Positions 18,279 to 27,684 are shown, numbered from the stretch's first letter. The stretch: 42,471 bases of DNA from an uncultured Myxococcales bacterium (GCA_903850505.1 CAINLT010000428.1:1-42471); one strand, 5' to 3'. Notes: a model not told the origin generated them from the letters alone. Translations and numbers: made by a program.

Positions 18279-18383
18279 GACGAGACCCCATCGCGCAGTC
18301 GCGACGTTGTGAATGCTATGCGAGGTGGGGTTGCTGCGCCAGTTCCGCCGGGCACTTTTTCAGGCCCACATGCGGAGGCAACT

Positions 18384-18734
18384 TCAGCTGATGACGGGCT
18401 TCTCGGCGCCGTTCTTGCGCTGGCGTTCGCGGCCCGTGCGCTTGTCGGCTTCGGCTTCAAACTGCCGGGTCACGCGCTCGACGGCGGTGTCCACGGCCTT
18501 GACCAGCGTATCCGCATGGCCGTGGCTGATGAGTTCGGGCGTGCCGTGCAGCGTAACCGTCAGCGTGCAGTCATAGCCCACCGCGACTTCTTCCAGGACC
18601 GCGCGGGCCGCAACCGGCTTGCCCCAGCGGACTTCGAGCTTCTCGAGCTTCTTCTCCAGGTGTTTCTCCACTGAACCGTCCACCGTGACGATGTTCCCTT
18701 CCGAGCCCAACTTTGTAGCGACTGTAAGTTCCAT
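18384..18734 (-). CDS. hpf: Ribosome hibernation promoting factor (HPF/RaiA family)
   Basis: This is a 116-aa protein of the S30EA/HPF fold, which binds the decoding region of idle 30S subunits and promotes 70S inactivation or 100S dimers. It shows the family pattern: beta-strand start MELTVATKLG, the amphipathic helix SVEKHLEKKLEKLEVRW, a beta hairpin with YDCTLTVTLHG, and the second helix DTLVKAVDTAVERVTRQFE. It lacks the C-terminal dimerisation domain of long HPF, so it is a short form. The ATG at 18734 has an excellent AGGAGG site seven bases upstream. It follows korB by 148 bp on the same strand and may have its own promoter. Confidence 0.88.
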   Translation of the reverse strand: MELTVATKLGSEGNIVTVDGSVEKHLEKKLEKLEVRWGKPVAARAVLEEVAVGYDCTLTVTLHGTPELISHGHADTLVKAVDTAVERVTRQFEAEADKRTGRERQRKNGAEKPVIS

Positions 18735-18882
18735 TCTTTCCTCCTGGATGGTGAAGCACCATGGTTCCAGCATAGCTGGTCGGCGATTCAACGCCAGTCC
18801 TTTGTGCCCGCCCGATGGCGTTTCTGTCTTTGCTTTGGCCGCCGGAATCCCGGCGTTCCGTCATGCTCCGGTCACGGGGCGC

Positions 18883-19902
18883 TCAGCCGACGACCCACGT
18901 GCTGCGGCCGTTCAGGAGACCCTGAAGATTGGCCTTGCGCGTCGCCTTCTGCTCGTCGACCTGGGCATTGACGAGCGCGTCGTACACCGGCCGCTGCACC
19001 GACCGCAGGATGCCCACCGGCACCGGGAACAGCGGGTATTCCATGCGGGACAGCAGGAACGCGCGCGTCGGGTCTTCATCGTGGGCGTCGTGCACCCACA
19101 GGTCCGCTTCAGTCACGCCGTTCTCGCCAATCTTCACGACTTCGGGGCGCAGACCGTTCAGGCGAATGCCCTTGTCGCGATTGGCGCCGAAAATCATCGG
19201 CTTGCCGTGTTCCAGCAGGATCGTTTGGTCGGCGCGGAATTCCTTGCTCGACAGGTGATCCCACGCGCCGTCGTTGAAGATATTGCAGTTCTGCAGGATC
19301 TCGACCAGCGCCGTGCCATGGTGCGCGCCCGCGGCCGCCAGCACGTCGGCCAGCGTCTTGGCGTCCACGTCGATGGAGCGCGCGAGGAAGCTGCCTTCCG
19401 CGCCCACGGCCAAGGACATCGGCAGGAACGGGTTGTCGACCGAGCCCTGCGGCGACGACTTGGTCTTCTTGCCCAGCTCCGACGTCGGCGAATACTGGCC
19501 CTTGGTCAGGCCATAGATGCGGTTGTTGAACAACAGCACCTTGAGGTCGACGTTGCGGCGCAGGAGGTGGATGAAGTGGTTGCCGCCAATCGACAGCGAA
19601 TCGCCGTCGCCCGTCGCGACCCAGACTTGCAGGTCCGGACGTGCCACCTTCAGCCCGGTCGCCACCGCCGGCGCGCGGCCGTGGATGGTGTGAAAGCCGT
19701 AGGTCGCCATGTAGTACGGAAAGCGCGACGAGCAGCCGATGCCGGCGATCGTGGCGATTTGATGGGGCGGAATCCCTTGCTTGGCCAGCGCGCGCTGGAC
19801 GGCGGCGAGGATGGCGTAGTCTCCGCAGCCGGGGCACCAGCGGACGTCCTGGTCGGTGGCGAAGTCTTTGGGCTTGAGGGCAATGTCAGTCGCGAGCGTC
19901 AT
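18883..19902 (-). CDS. korB: 2-oxoacid:ferredoxin oxidoreductase, beta subunit
   Basis: This is the 339-aa thiamine-diphosphate-binding subunit. It oxidatively decarboxylates a 2-oxoacid to acyl-CoA while reducing ferredoxin. The TPP signature is GDGDSLSIGGNH (GDG at 98-100) with the distal asparagine in LLFNNRIYGLTKGQ. Cluster cysteines are C23 and C26 in WCPGCGDY, C57 in GIGCSS and a distal one in ILQNCNIFND. The pattern fits the two-subunit Kor/OforAB type. Preference for 2-oxoglutarate over pyruvate is inferred from overall resemblance to KorB. Start ATG at 19902; korA ends 28 bp upstream, so they form one operon. No separate ferredoxin-like delta subunit is nearby. Confidence 0.93.
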   Translation of the reverse strand: MTLATDIALKPKDFATDQDVRWCPGCGDYAILAAVQRALAKQGIPPHQIATIAGIGCSSRFPYYMATYGFHTIHGRAPAVATGLKVARPDLQVWVATGDGDSLSIGGNHFIHLLRRNVDLKVLLFNNRIYGLTKGQYSPTSELGKKTKSSPQGSVDNPFLPMSLAVGAEGSFLARSIDVDAKTLADVLAAAGAHHGTALVEILQNCNIFNDGAWDHLSSKEFRADQTILLEHGKPMIFGANRDKGIRLNGLRPEVVKIGENGVTEADLWVHDAHDEDPTRAFLLSRMEYPLFPVPVGILRSVQRPVYDALVNAQVDEQKATRKANLQGLLNGRSTWVVG

Positions 19903-19930
19903 GTTCGACTACTCCAAGGGCAAGGGTCGC

Positions 19931-21799
19931 TTAGTGCGGCAGGACATTGAGGATGGCGTCGCGCAGTTCAACCACGGAGAGCGGCTGACCGGAGATGCGA
20001 TTGTACTGCTGGATATCCAAGGCATACGCGGCGCGGAGGACTTTGACCAATTGGCCATTGTTGATCTCCGGCACCAGCACCGTGCGGAACTTCAGCAGCA
20101 GCGCGCCCAGATCCAGCGGCAGCGGATTGAGCCAGCGCAGGTTGGCGTGCGTCACCGCGCGGCCTTGCGCCTGCAGTTCGCGCACCGCGGTCAGCGCCGC
20201 GCCGTACGGCGAACCCCACGTCAGCACCAGCACGTCGCCCTCGGGCGCGCCTTCCAAGTGCATCGGCGGAATCTCGGCGGCGATCGCATCGACCTTGGCC
20301 TGCCGCAGCTTGACCATGTTGTGGTGGTTCTGCGGGTCGTAGCTGATGTGGCCCGTCTTGTCCCACTTCTCGATGCCGCCGATGCGGTGTTCCAGACCCG
20401 GCGTGCCGAGCTTGATCCACGGCCGCGCCAGCGTCTCGACGTCGCGCAGGTAGGGCAGCAGCGGCCCGCCATCGAGCTTGGCCGCGTCATCCAGCAGATT
20501 CGGCTCGATCGTCGGCAGCGAATCGACGTCCGGAATCCGCCACGGCTCAGCGCCATTGGCAATCGCACCGTCTGTCAGCAGGACGACGGGCACGCGGTAT
20601 TTGATCGCCACGCGCGCCGCTTCAAACGCCGTGTCAAACGCGTCGCCGGCACTGCGCGCCGCCAGCACGGGCATCGGCGACTCGCCGTTGCGCCCGTAGA
20701 GCACCTGCAGCAAGTCGGCCTGCTCAGTCTTGGTCGGCAGCCCGGTCGACGGACCGCCGCGCTGCACGTTGACGATGACCAGCGGCAGTTCCGTCATCAC
20801 AGCCAGGCCCATCGCCTCAGACTTGAGCGCGATGCCCGGTCCCGACGTGCCCGTGACGGCCAGCTGATTGCCGTACGCCGCGCCGATGGCCGCGCAGATC
20901 GCCGCGATCTCGTCCTCAGCCTGGAACGTGCGCACGCCGTACTCTTTGAGGCCGGCGAACGTGTGCAGGATGTCCGACGCGGGCGTGATCGGGTAGCTGC
21001 CGTAGAACAGGTCCAGACCCGCCTTGTGCGCCGCGGCGACCAGGCCGAGCGCCGTCGCTTCATTGCCGGCGATGCTGCGGTACGTGCCCGGCGCGATGTC
21101 CCGGGCGGCCGGCACCGAGTAGCTCAGAGCGAAAAGCTCCGTATTTTCGCCATAATCCCAGCCGGCATGGAACACCTTCAGGTTGGCTTCCATCATCACG
21201 GGCTTGGAGGCGAACTTGCGGCGAATCTCGTCTTCGACCATCTCGCCGTTGCGCGCGAACAACCAGAACACCAGACCGAGGGCGAAGTAGTTCTTGCAGC
21301 GCTCGACTTCCTTGGCCGACAGCCCGAAGCCCTGTAGCGCGTCGTTGGTCAGGCGGCTCAGATCGATCTGGAACAGCTGGTAGTCGGCCAGCGAGCCGTC
21401 CTCCAGCGGACTTTCGCCGTAACCGGCCATCTTCAGGTTCTTGGCCTGAAAGGAATCGGCATTGGCGATCAGGATGCCATTTGGCTTGAGCCACTTGAGA
21501 TTGGCCGCCAGCGCCGCCGGATTCATCACGACGAGCACGTCGGCGCGATCGCCGGGCGTCAGGATGTCCCGACTCGCGAAGTGCAGTTGGAAGCCCGACA
21601 CGCCCGCGAGCGTGCCCGTAGGGGCGCGAATCTCCGCCGGAAAGTCAGGGAACGTGGCGGTGTCGTTGCCAGCCAGCGCCGAGGCGGCCGAGAACTGGCT
21701 GCCGGTCAACTGGATGCCGTCACCGGAGTCGCCGGCGAAACGGATAACAACGGAATCACGGACTTCACGCGGCTTGGCCGAGGTGGCGCTTGCGGTCAT
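19931..21799 (-). CDS. korA: 2-oxoacid:ferredoxin oxidoreductase, fused gamma-alpha subunit
   Basis: At 622 aa, the N-terminal ~200 residues are the gamma domain (FAGDSGDGIQLTGSQF and FPAEIRAPTG), fused to the alpha pyrimidine-binding domain (GNEATALGLVAAAHKAGLD, YPITPASDIL, the QAEDEIAAICAAIGA and TSGPGIALKSE segments). Such fusions are typical of the two-subunit KorAB enzymes. Together with KorB it would run the ferredoxin-linked step at 2-oxoglutarate in the TCA cycle, reversible in some bacteria. The ATG at 21799 has GGGAG seven bases upstream. The frame is open for 39 more codons but without similarity. A one-helix mini-protein lies just upstream in the same orientation. Confidence 0.93.
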   Translation of the reverse strand: MTASATSAKPREVRDSVVIRFAGDSGDGIQLTGSQFSAASALAGNDTATFPDFPAEIRAPTGTLAGVSGFQLHFASRDILTPGDRADVLVVMNPAALAANLKWLKPNGILIANADSFQAKNLKMAGYGESPLEDGSLADYQLFQIDLSRLTNDALQGFGLSAKEVERCKNYFALGLVFWLFARNGEMVEDEIRRKFASKPVMMEANLKVFHAGWDYGENTELFALSYSVPAARDIAPGTYRSIAGNEATALGLVAAAHKAGLDLFYGSYPITPASDILHTFAGLKEYGVRTFQAEDEIAAICAAIGAAYGNQLAVTGTSGPGIALKSEAMGLAVMTELPLVIVNVQRGGPSTGLPTKTEQADLLQVLYGRNGESPMPVLAARSAGDAFDTAFEAARVAIKYRVPVVLLTDGAIANGAEPWRIPDVDSLPTIEPNLLDDAAKLDGGPLLPYLRDVETLARPWIKLGTPGLEHRIGGIEKWDKTGHISYDPQNHHNMVKLRQAKVDAIAAEIPPMHLEGAPEGDVLVLTWGSPYGAALTAVRELQAQGRAVTHANLRWLNPLPLDLGALLLKFRTVLVPEINNGQLVKVLRAAYALDIQQYNRISGQPLSVVELRDAILNVLPH

Positions 21800-21935
21800 C
21801 ACAGAACTCCCTGACGGAAATCGACTTCCTGCCGGAACTCGAGGCGCGGACGCGGCTCGTCCACCGCCATTTGGCGCAGCGCTTGTCACGACGTGGTCTT
21901 GGCGTCGTCCAGGCAAGACACCGCAGGGGCTTTGG

Positions 21936-22154
21936 CTATTCCGCGGACTTGCCCGACTGCTCGCGCGCGATGGCTTTGCGGCGGCGATTCAGGCGCTGCG
22001 GCGTCGGCACGCCAGACTCAGGCGACAGCGCGCCATGGGTGCCCACAGCCGACAGATCGGTCTTGTGGCCCTTGAGCAGAAAAATCGAACCGACGATGTA
22101 GAGGCCGGCAAAACCCGCCAGCACGCTGAACTCACGAATGAAATCTGGATCCAT
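21936..22154 (-). CDS. One-helix membrane mini-protein, function unknown
   Basis: This 72-aa protein has a single hydrophobic segment (about residues 8-28, including GFAGLYIVGSIFLL) and a basic/polar C-terminal tail, so it should be an inner-membrane protein with its tail probably cytoplasmic. The ATG at 22154 is preceded by GGGAGAG, a good ribosome site, which supports a real gene. It sits 57 bp after the cysS stop and 136 bp before korA, all in one direction. A role as an anchor or accessory for KorAB is conceivable from position only. I do not recognise the family. Confidence 0.68.
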   Translation of the reverse strand: MDPDFIREFSVLAGFAGLYIVGSIFLLKGHKTDLSAVGTHGALSPESGVPTPQRLNRRRKAIAREQSGKSAE

Positions 22155-22211
22155 CAGTCTCTCCCTGCGGGCGCTCGGCGCCTGCGTCTGGCATCTTCCT
22201 GTCTATCGCGT

Positions 22212-23723
22212 CTAGTCGGTCAGTCGTGGCCGCCAAACTGTGCCCTGCGGCGTGTCGCGCACTTCCGCACCGACTTGCGTCAGCGCATCGCGCACTTCAT
22301 CGGCGCGCTTCCAGTCTTTGGCGGCGCGCGCTTCCTGGCGTTCCACCAGCAGGTGTTCCACGTTGGCCAGCGCTTCGCTGCCTGCCGGAAACAGGCGATC
22401 GCGCGCCTGAGCGACAATCGCTTCTACCGTATCTGCAGCCGGATGTTGAAATAATCCCAACCAGCCCGAGGCTTCCTTCAGGAAAGCACGAACTTGCATG
22501 ATCACGTCCAGCGCGCCAGTCGCCTTGGGCTTGTCCAGCGCGAGCGACAGCGCCGTGATCGGCTCCGACAGCGCCGCCAGCGCGCGCGGCGTGTTGAAGT
22601 CGTCGCACAGCGCTTCCCGCAGCTCTTCACGCGCCTTGATCACCAGGTCCAGCTCAGGATCGTCCGCGATCGCGCCGCTCGTGATGCCGCGCGCCTTCAG
22701 CAGCGCATCGGCCGCCGCCAGCTTCTCGTAGATCGCCAGCACGCGCTTCTGCGCCTCTTCCAGCGAGCGATCGCTGAAGTTCAGCGGGTGCGTGTAGTGC
22801 GCCGTCAGCAGGAAGTAGCGCAGCACTTGCGGATGGAACCGCGCGAGCACATCGCGAATCGTGAAGAAATTGCCGAGCGATTTCGACATCTTCTCGGAAT
22901 CGATCGTCACGAACCCATTGTGCATCCACTGTCGCGCGAATTCCTGGCCGTTGGCGGCGCGCGCCTGAGCGATCTCGTTCTCGTGGTGCGGGAACACGAG
23001 GTCCTTGCCGCCGCAATGGACGTCAAAGGTCTCGCCGAGGTGCTTGCACGCCATCGCCGAGCATTCAATGTGCCAGCCGGGACGGCCCTTGCCCCAGGGC
23101 GAAGTCCAGAACGGCTCGCCGGGCTTGGCCGACTTCCACAGGGCAAAATCCGCCTGGCTGTGCTTGCGGGCGTCGTGCTGCACGCGCTCACTCGCGCCAT
23201 CGGCGTTGTCGTCCTGGCTGCGGCCAGAGAGCGCGCCGTACGGCGGGAACGTCCGCACGTCAAAGTACACATCCTGCGCGATCGACCCGTCCGGCTGCGT
23301 CTCGCCGGCCACGATGTAGCCATGACCGCGCTGGACGATCTGCTCGATCATCGCCACGATTTCAGGCATGTGCGTCGTCACGCGCGGCTCGATCTCCGGC
23401 CGCTCGCAGTCCAAACGGTCCATGTCTTCATGGAACGCCGCAATCATGCGGTTGGTCAGCGCTTCCGTCGTCTCGCCGTTCTGGTTGGCGCGGTTGATGA
23501 TCTTGTCGTCTACATCGGTGAAATTACGGACATACTTCACGTCGTAGCCCATCCGCCGCGCCGTGCGCTGCACGACGTCAAACACGATGTAGACGCGGGC
23601 GTGGCCGACGTGGCTGAAGTCATAAACCGTTACGCCGCAGACATAGAGGCCCAACTTGTTGGGCTCCAGCGTGCGAAGCGGTTCCTTCTGACGGGTCAAG
23701 CTGTTGGTAATACGGATTTGCAC
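22212..23723 (-). CDS. cysS: Cysteinyl-tRNA synthetase
   Basis: This 503-aa class I synthetase charges tRNA-Cys. The HIGH-type motif is HVGHARVY and the KMSKS loop is intact in [12 protein letters not shown]. Zinc ligands are visible: C29 in YVCGVTVYD, the cysteine in HIECSAM, and histidines in [10 protein letters not shown]. The ATG at 23723 begins the canonical N-terminus with a short leader. A likely promoter sits 29 bp upstream and is divergent from that of the M23 peptidase gene. An insertion of about 20 polar residues follows the [10 protein letters not shown] segment, which is common in proteobacterial CysS. Downstream genes in the same direction are the mini-protein and korAB. Confidence 0.97.
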   Translation of the reverse strand: MQIRITNSLTRQKEPLRTLEPNKLGLYVCGVTVYDFSHVGHARVYIVFDVVQRTARRMGYDVKYVRNFTDVDDKIINRANQNGETTEALTNRMIAAFHEDMDRLDCERPEIEPRVTTHMPEIVAMIEQIVQRGHGYIVAGETQPDGSIAQDVYFDVRTFPPYGALSGRSQDDNADGASERVQHDARKHSQADFALWKSAKPGEPFWTSPWGKGRPGWHIECSAMACKHLGETFDVHCGGKDLVFPHHENEIAQARAANGQEFARQWMHNGFVTIDSEKMSKSLGNFFTIRDVLARFHPQVLRYFLLTAHYTHPLNFSDRSLEEAQKRVLAIYEKLAAADALLKARGITSGAIADDPELDLVIKAREELREALCDDFNTPRALAALSEPITALSLALDKPKATGALDVIMQVRAFLKEASGWLGLFQHPAADTVEAIVAQARDRLFPAGSEALANVEHLLVERQEARAAKDWKRADEVRDALTQVGAEVRDTPQGTVWRPRLTD

Positions 23724-23751
23724 GGTGCCACAGGTGCGTGAAAGGGGCTGT

Positions 23752-23780
23752 AGTGTAGCGCCCGGCCAGATGGATCACAA
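23752..23780 (-). promoter_or_regulatory. Sigma-70 type promoter for cysS
   Basis: On the minus strand TTGTGA (23780-23775), a 17-base spacer and TACACT (23757-23752) match four of six bases each. The predicted start is near 23745, giving a leader of roughly 22 bases. Confidence 0.5.
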
Positions 23781-23838
23781 GGTCCGCGCATGCCCGTCCG
23801 CGCTGACACGGACGTGGCAATTCCGGGGGCGTTTGGAG

Positions 23839-23868
23839 TTGACAGAGCCCTTGCGTCTGCGTTATCTC
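23839..23868 (+). promoter_or_regulatory. Sigma-70 type promoter for the M23 peptidase gene
   Basis: A perfect TTGACA (23839-23844) is followed after 18 bases by TATCTC (23863-23868). A start near 23875 would leave about 33 bases before the proposed TTG start codon, which supports that downstream start over longer alternatives. Confidence 0.5.
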
Positions 23869-23907
23869 CGTGCCCGTCGCAACCGACCTTCACTGGAGTC
23901 GCTGGCC

Positions 23908-25344
23908 TTGAATCGCCTGAGCCTGAGTCATCGCTACGAGAAACGCTCCGTGCTGCCGTCACTTGGCGCCGTCGCGGTCATTCTCGGCGTCGTGGTGGCC
24001 AATGGCTGGTCGATGTGGCACGCCTCGCCCGAACTGGCGCCGATGGATCCGATGGCGCGCCTGAGCACGCTGCAGGACGCGGCGGAGAAGTCGGCGCTCC
24101 CGGACACGGCCGTGGCTTCGGGCCCGTCCGGTCAGCCGAGCGGCGCGCGCGTCGATGCCGTGTTTGGCAAGGCGCAACCTGCGGTGCGCATGTCCACGAC
24201 CAAGTCGACGCCGGGCGGTCAGCCTGAGAGCACGCCGGGCGTCACGCGTTCCGTGATGGTGGAGCAGGGCGAGAGCCTGTCCCAAGCGCTGTCGCGGCTG
24301 TTCATTCACGGCGAGACGGCGCGCAAAGTGATCGCGGCGTACAGCCAACTCCGCAATCCGCAAAAGCTCCAGGCCGGCTGGCGGTTGTGGGCGCGCTTTG
24401 ACACCGCGGGCGTCATGGATGCCAGCGCGTTGCAGACGCTCGTCATCGCGCCGAGTCACGCTGAGGGCATGACAATCCAGCGCACGACAGAAGGTTTTGA
24501 CGTCAGCGAAGGCGGCCTCCCCGGCACGGTCGTTCGCACCGCGTTGCGCTGCGGCATCATCGGCTCGCTGGAAACGTCGCTGCGCCGATGTGGCGAGGGC
24601 GAAGGCCTCGTTGAGCTCCTGCAGCCGATGCTGACGGACCGGCTGCTGCGGCCGATCGAACTGCACACGGGCGACGAACTGCGCATCGTGCTGGACAAGC
24701 TTGTCGACGGCGATCACGTCGAGCGCTACCTCGGCGTCGCCGCGCTGGAACACCGCAGCGTGCTGAAGCCGCACGATGGCCACACAGTGGCGCTCAATTT
24801 CCACGGCGATCTCTACGCGCCCGACGGCGAAGGCCTGGAGCCGCTGTTCCTGCGCCAGCCGCTGCAGGTTGGGCACCAGACTTCCAACTTCGGCATGCGC
24901 TTGCATCCGATCCTGCACAAGATGAAGGCGCACTTTGGCGTCGACTTTGCCGCTTCCGTTGGCACGCCGGTCTATGCGGCGGGCGATGGCCACCTCGTCT
25001 CGGCCGATCGCGCCGGCGCGGCGGGCAACGTCGTGCGCTTGCGTCACGAGGGCGGCTACCTCACGGAATACATGCACCTGCAGCGCTTCGTCACCTCCGT
25101 CAAGCCGGGCGACGTCGTGCACAAGGGTCAAGTCGTCGGTTTCGTCGGGTCGACGGGGCTGTCGACCGGGCCGCACCTGCACTTTGGCGTGAAGCACAAC
25201 AGCAAGTACCTGGATCCGGCGTCACTCGGCGACGTGGTGCAGCCAGCCGTCAATGCCCGCGAGCGTTCCGCGTTTGAGTCGGAGTCCAAGACGCTGTTGG
25301 ACCTGCTCGCGGCGCTCGGCAAGGGCCTCGGCGACGGCGTCTGA
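23908..25344 (+). CDS. Membrane-anchored M23 peptidoglycan endopeptidase
   Basis: At 478 aa, this has an N-terminal membrane segment (about residues 14-38), a low-complexity linker, an OapA/LysM-like region (VMVEQGESLSQALSRLF), and a C-terminal LytM/M23 zinc metallopeptidase domain. Zinc ligands and catalytic residues are complete: H342 and D346 in HFGVDF, H390 in EYMHLQ, and H423-x-H425 in GPHLHFG. The layout resembles E. coli MepM, a cross-link-cleaving endopeptidase for wall growth. The start is uncertain. TTG at 23908 is chosen because GGAG precedes it and a TTGACA promoter lies just upstream; the frame stays open to 23704 inside cysS. It is convergent with the methyltransferase. Confidence 0.87.
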   Translation: MNRLSLSHRYEKRSVLPSLGAVAVILGVVVANGWSMWHASPELAPMDPMARLSTLQDAAEKSALPDTAVASGPSGQPSGARVDAVFGKAQPAVRMSTTKSTPGGQPESTPGVTRSVMVEQGESLSQALSRLFIHGETARKVIAAYSQLRNPQKLQAGWRLWARFDTAGVMDASALQTLVIAPSHAEGMTIQRTTEGFDVSEGGLPGTVVRTALRCGIIGSLETSLRRCGEGEGLVELLQPMLTDRLLRPIELHTGDELRIVLDKLVDGDHVERYLGVAALEHRSVLKPHDGHTVALNFHGDLYAPDGEGLEPLFLRQPLQVGHQTSNFGMRLHPILHKMKAHFGVDFAASVGTPVYAAGDGHLVSADRAGAAGNVVRLRHEGGYLTEYMHLQRFVTSVKPGDVVHKGQVVGFVGSTGLSTGPHLHFGVKHNSKYLDPASLGDVVQPAVNARERSAFESESKTLLDLLAALGKGLGDGV

Positions 25345-25362
25345 TTCCGGCGCGCGTCGCGG

Positions 25363-26601
25363 CTACTTGAACAGTTCTCCCTGCCACATTTGCCCATGCG
25401 TATCGATCGCCACAAGCGTCTGCGGCTGACCTGCGCGCAACGGTAGTTCCTGCGGCACCTGGGTCCGGGTCCGCTGCGCGCCGCCATCCCACCACGCCAG
25501 CACCTGCCCCTCGGCATCCGCTACACCCCAGGCTGACAGCGCGTCCGCGTCCTGCGCGCCCATGGCCAGCGCCAGCAACTGCGCGCGATCGCCGACAATC
25601 CGCGCGCCCGGCTGCGGCAGCGCCTGCACCGCGAGCGTGTCGTCCACGTTGTCCAGTTGCACCGCGCTGCCCGCGTCCACGAGCCGTCCACGGCTCGCAT
25701 CGAGCGCCACAGGGCTGCGATCGCCCAGAATCGCCTGACCGCCCGCCCGCACCGCCGCCACGCCCAGCGTGCCTGAGCCCGCCATCGGATCCAGCGCGAT
25801 TCCACCCGGCGGCAGGGACGCGAAGACGATGCGATCGAGCAGCGCCAGCGGCTTCTGCGTCGGATAGCCCGTGCGCTGGCTGTCGCTGTTGGAGAGCGTC
25901 AAATCGACGAGCGTATCCGGCCACGCGCCCAAAATCGGCGCATCAGCGCCCGCGTGCGGCGTTTGCCACACATCCGTCGCACGCTTGGCCAGCCCCTTCA
26001 TGCGCTGCGACGTCGCGCGCTGGAGCGGCGCCTGGAACCACGTGTGCCGCGCGTCCTTGGCGTAGAACTGGATGACGTCGTGTTTGCGGCCAAAGCGATC
26101 CTTGCTCGAACCGCCCAGACCGTAGGCCCACACAATCTCGTTGCGCAGGTTCGACGGGCCAAAGCGCTCGTCCAGCAGCATGCGGGCGTGGTGCGCGCGG
26201 CGAAAATCGAGGTGGACGTAGACCGACCCGCGCGGGGACAGCAGCCGGTGCACGCGATCCAGGACGGTGTCGAGATGCTGCAGCCAGTCGACGAGGTCAT
26301 CGGCGGGGTCATCGTACGCCACGACGTCCTGGGTCGTCTGCCCCGTCGCGTTCTGCACATCGCGCCGCCGCGGCCAAGCGACGCCGGCACCAAACGGCGG
26401 ATCGAGGTACACGAGGTCAATCTGCCCCGCGCGGCCTTCCTGCAGCAGCCGGTCCAGCACCGCAAGCGCTTGGCCCGCCAGCAGCCGCGCTGGCCCGACG
26501 GCCGTATTCTGCCGCGGAATCGTCAACAGCGGCGTCAGCGTGTGCAGCGAGGGCGCATCCGGCGGCTGACGCCCGGGCCAGCTCAAGCGCACGCCGGTCA
26601 T
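25363..26601 (-). CDS. Orphan site-specific DNA methyltransferase (beta class)
   Basis: This is a 412-aa AdoMet-dependent DNA amino-methyltransferase. The catalytic motif IV DPPF (67-70) precedes the AdoMet motif DPMAGSGT (271-278), which is the beta-class order. NEIVWAYGLGGSSKDRF and KHDVIQFYAK match N6-adenine methyltransferases of the Mod type. After residue 300 there is a 110-residue extension of unknown type ending in GQMWQGELFK. No restriction endonuclease or specificity gene is adjacent, so it is likely solitary. The ATG at 26601 overlaps the TGA of the upstream lipoprotein as ATGA. The recognition sequence cannot be predicted. Confidence 0.9.
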   Translation of the reverse strand: MTGVRLSWPGRQPPDAPSLHTLTPLLTIPRQNTAVGPARLLAGQALAVLDRLLQEGRAGQIDLVYLDPPFGAGVAWPRRRDVQNATGQTTQDVVAYDDPADDLVDWLQHLDTVLDRVHRLLSPRGSVYVHLDFRRAHHARMLLDERFGPSNLRNEIVWAYGLGGSSKDRFGRKHDVIQFYAKDARHTWFQAPLQRATSQRMKGLAKRATDVWQTPHAGADAPILGAWPDTLVDLTLSNSDSQRTGYPTQKPLALLDRIVFASLPPGGIALDPMAGSGTLGVAAVRAGGQAILGDRSPVALDASRGRLVDAGSAVQLDNVDDTLAVQALPQPGARIVGDRAQLLALAMGAQDADALSAWGVADAEGQVLAWWDGGAQRTRTQVPQELPLRAGQPQTLVAIDTHGQMWQGELFK

Positions 26602-27623
26602 TTGAGGACGATGTCGGCGTCTGACCGCACGCGGATGACCCAGTGGCCAAACGACCATTGCAGGTTACCGGTGACGCTCAGGAAGCCCTGGCCGGCGCTG
26701 AACGTGGTCATGGTGCCGTTGGCGCCAGCGGTGAGGAAGGCCGAACCGAGCGCGGGCGCAATGTTGACGGAGTCCGCGCCGCCGTTGTGGTTGATCGTGC
26801 ACTCGCCGTGGTTCTTGCCGTCCGTGGAGATCGGATTGGGATCCTGCACTTGCACGTTGCTGATCTTGATGAGGTCGCCTTCAAATGCTTCCGCGTTGCT
26901 GGTGCCAAACAGGCTGACCTGCGCGCCGTAGGGCACCGGTTCGCCGTCGTTGCCGTAGATCGTCACGTCCTCGGGCTTGGCGGCGATTTCCGTCATGCAG
27001 TAGAACTCTTTGACCGTGCCTTTCACCCGGATGACGTCGCCGACGCTGACCGCGAACGGGTCGGAGTTGACGATCACCTGGATGCCGGCCCAGCTGCCGT
27101 CGCTGGCCGCGCCGCTCTGGGACGTGGCGAAGAAGCTGGTGAAGTACGTCGTGCCGCTGCCCTTCAGCTTGGTCGGTGGGCTGGTGACGACGACGAGGTC
27201 CAGGGTGACGTCGCTGGCGGAATCGGCGATCGTGTCGGGTGTGCTGCACGCGGCGCTGGACGGCGCCTGCTCGACCTCAGTCACGGTCTGCGTTGTCCCG
27301 GTCTGGACGTCCGGCGTGAACGTGTCGACCGGCGCGATGTCCGGCTTGCTCGTGTCGCTTTGGCTGTCCTTGGTCGTGTCCGTGGACGCGGCGTCCGTGC
27401 CCGCGCTGCCGGTGTCGTTCTTGCCGCCCGTGTCGGTGACGCCTGCGTCCGCGCTGCCCGGGATGCAGAAATTATTGGAATTGCAGCTGAAGCCCGCAGG
27501 ACACGCGCCGCCGATCCCGCAGTAGATCGCGCCTCCGCCGCCGCCGCCGCCCGTGCTGGTGCCGCATCCGCACAAGCCGCTCAGGCCGAGAATAGTGACA
27601 AAGCCCCACAAACGCGTTCTCAT
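26598..27623 (-). CDS. Lipoprotein with OB-fold-like domain
   Basis: This is a 341-aa lipoprotein: a signal with lipobox-like GLCGC, then a poly-glycine run and a short Cys-rich patch (IYCGIGGACPAGFSC). A long D/T/S linker follows, and then a domain of about 200 residues. That domain contains GTTYFTSFFAT, WAGIQVIVNS and VSVGDVIRVKGTVKEFY, a pattern typical of the OB-fold domain found at the N-terminus of secreted nucleases and in related exported proteins. No nuclease domain is present. The ATG at 27623 is preferred to a GTG four codons earlier. Its stop overlaps the methyltransferase start, so the two genes are translated from one message although they have no evident functional link. Confidence 0.8.
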   Translation of the reverse strand: MRTRLWGFVTILGLSGLCGCGTSTGGGGGGGAIYCGIGGACPAGFSCNSNNFCIPGSADAGVTDTGGKNDTGSAGTDAASTDTTKDSQSDTSKPDIAPVDTFTPDVQTGTTQTVTEVEQAPSSAACSTPDTIADSASDVTLDLVVVTSPPTKLKGSGTTYFTSFFATSQSGAASDGSWAGIQVIVNSDPFAVSVGDVIRVKGTVKEFYCMTEIAAKPEDVTIYGNDGEPVPYGAQVSLFGTSNAEAFEGDLIKISNVQVQDPNPISTDGKNHGECTINHNGGADSVNIAPALGSAFLTAGANGTMTTFSAGQGFLSVTGNLQWSFGHWVIRVRSDADIVLK

Positions 27624-27654
27624 CGCAGTCCCCACGCCGTCCTGCGGCGCCCAG

Positions 27655-27684
27655 AGGCTAGGGATGCGACCCCGTTCACGTCAA
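27655..27684 (-). promoter_or_regulatory. Sigma-70 type promoter for the OB-fold lipoprotein operon
   Basis: On the minus strand TTGACG (27684-27679), 18 bases and TAGCCT (27660-27655). The -35 is nearly perfect and the -10 moderate. It lies in the 94-bp divergent gap with the rRNA methyltransferase gene. Confidence 0.42.

Noticed and set aside
9527..18366. The 15-mer GGCCTGAAAAAGTGC occurs at 9527-9541 (+) and 18352-18366 (-), both intergenic and near lipoprotein genes
   Set aside because: About one or two exact 15-base matches are expected by chance between strands of a 42-kb window, and no flanking similarity extends it.
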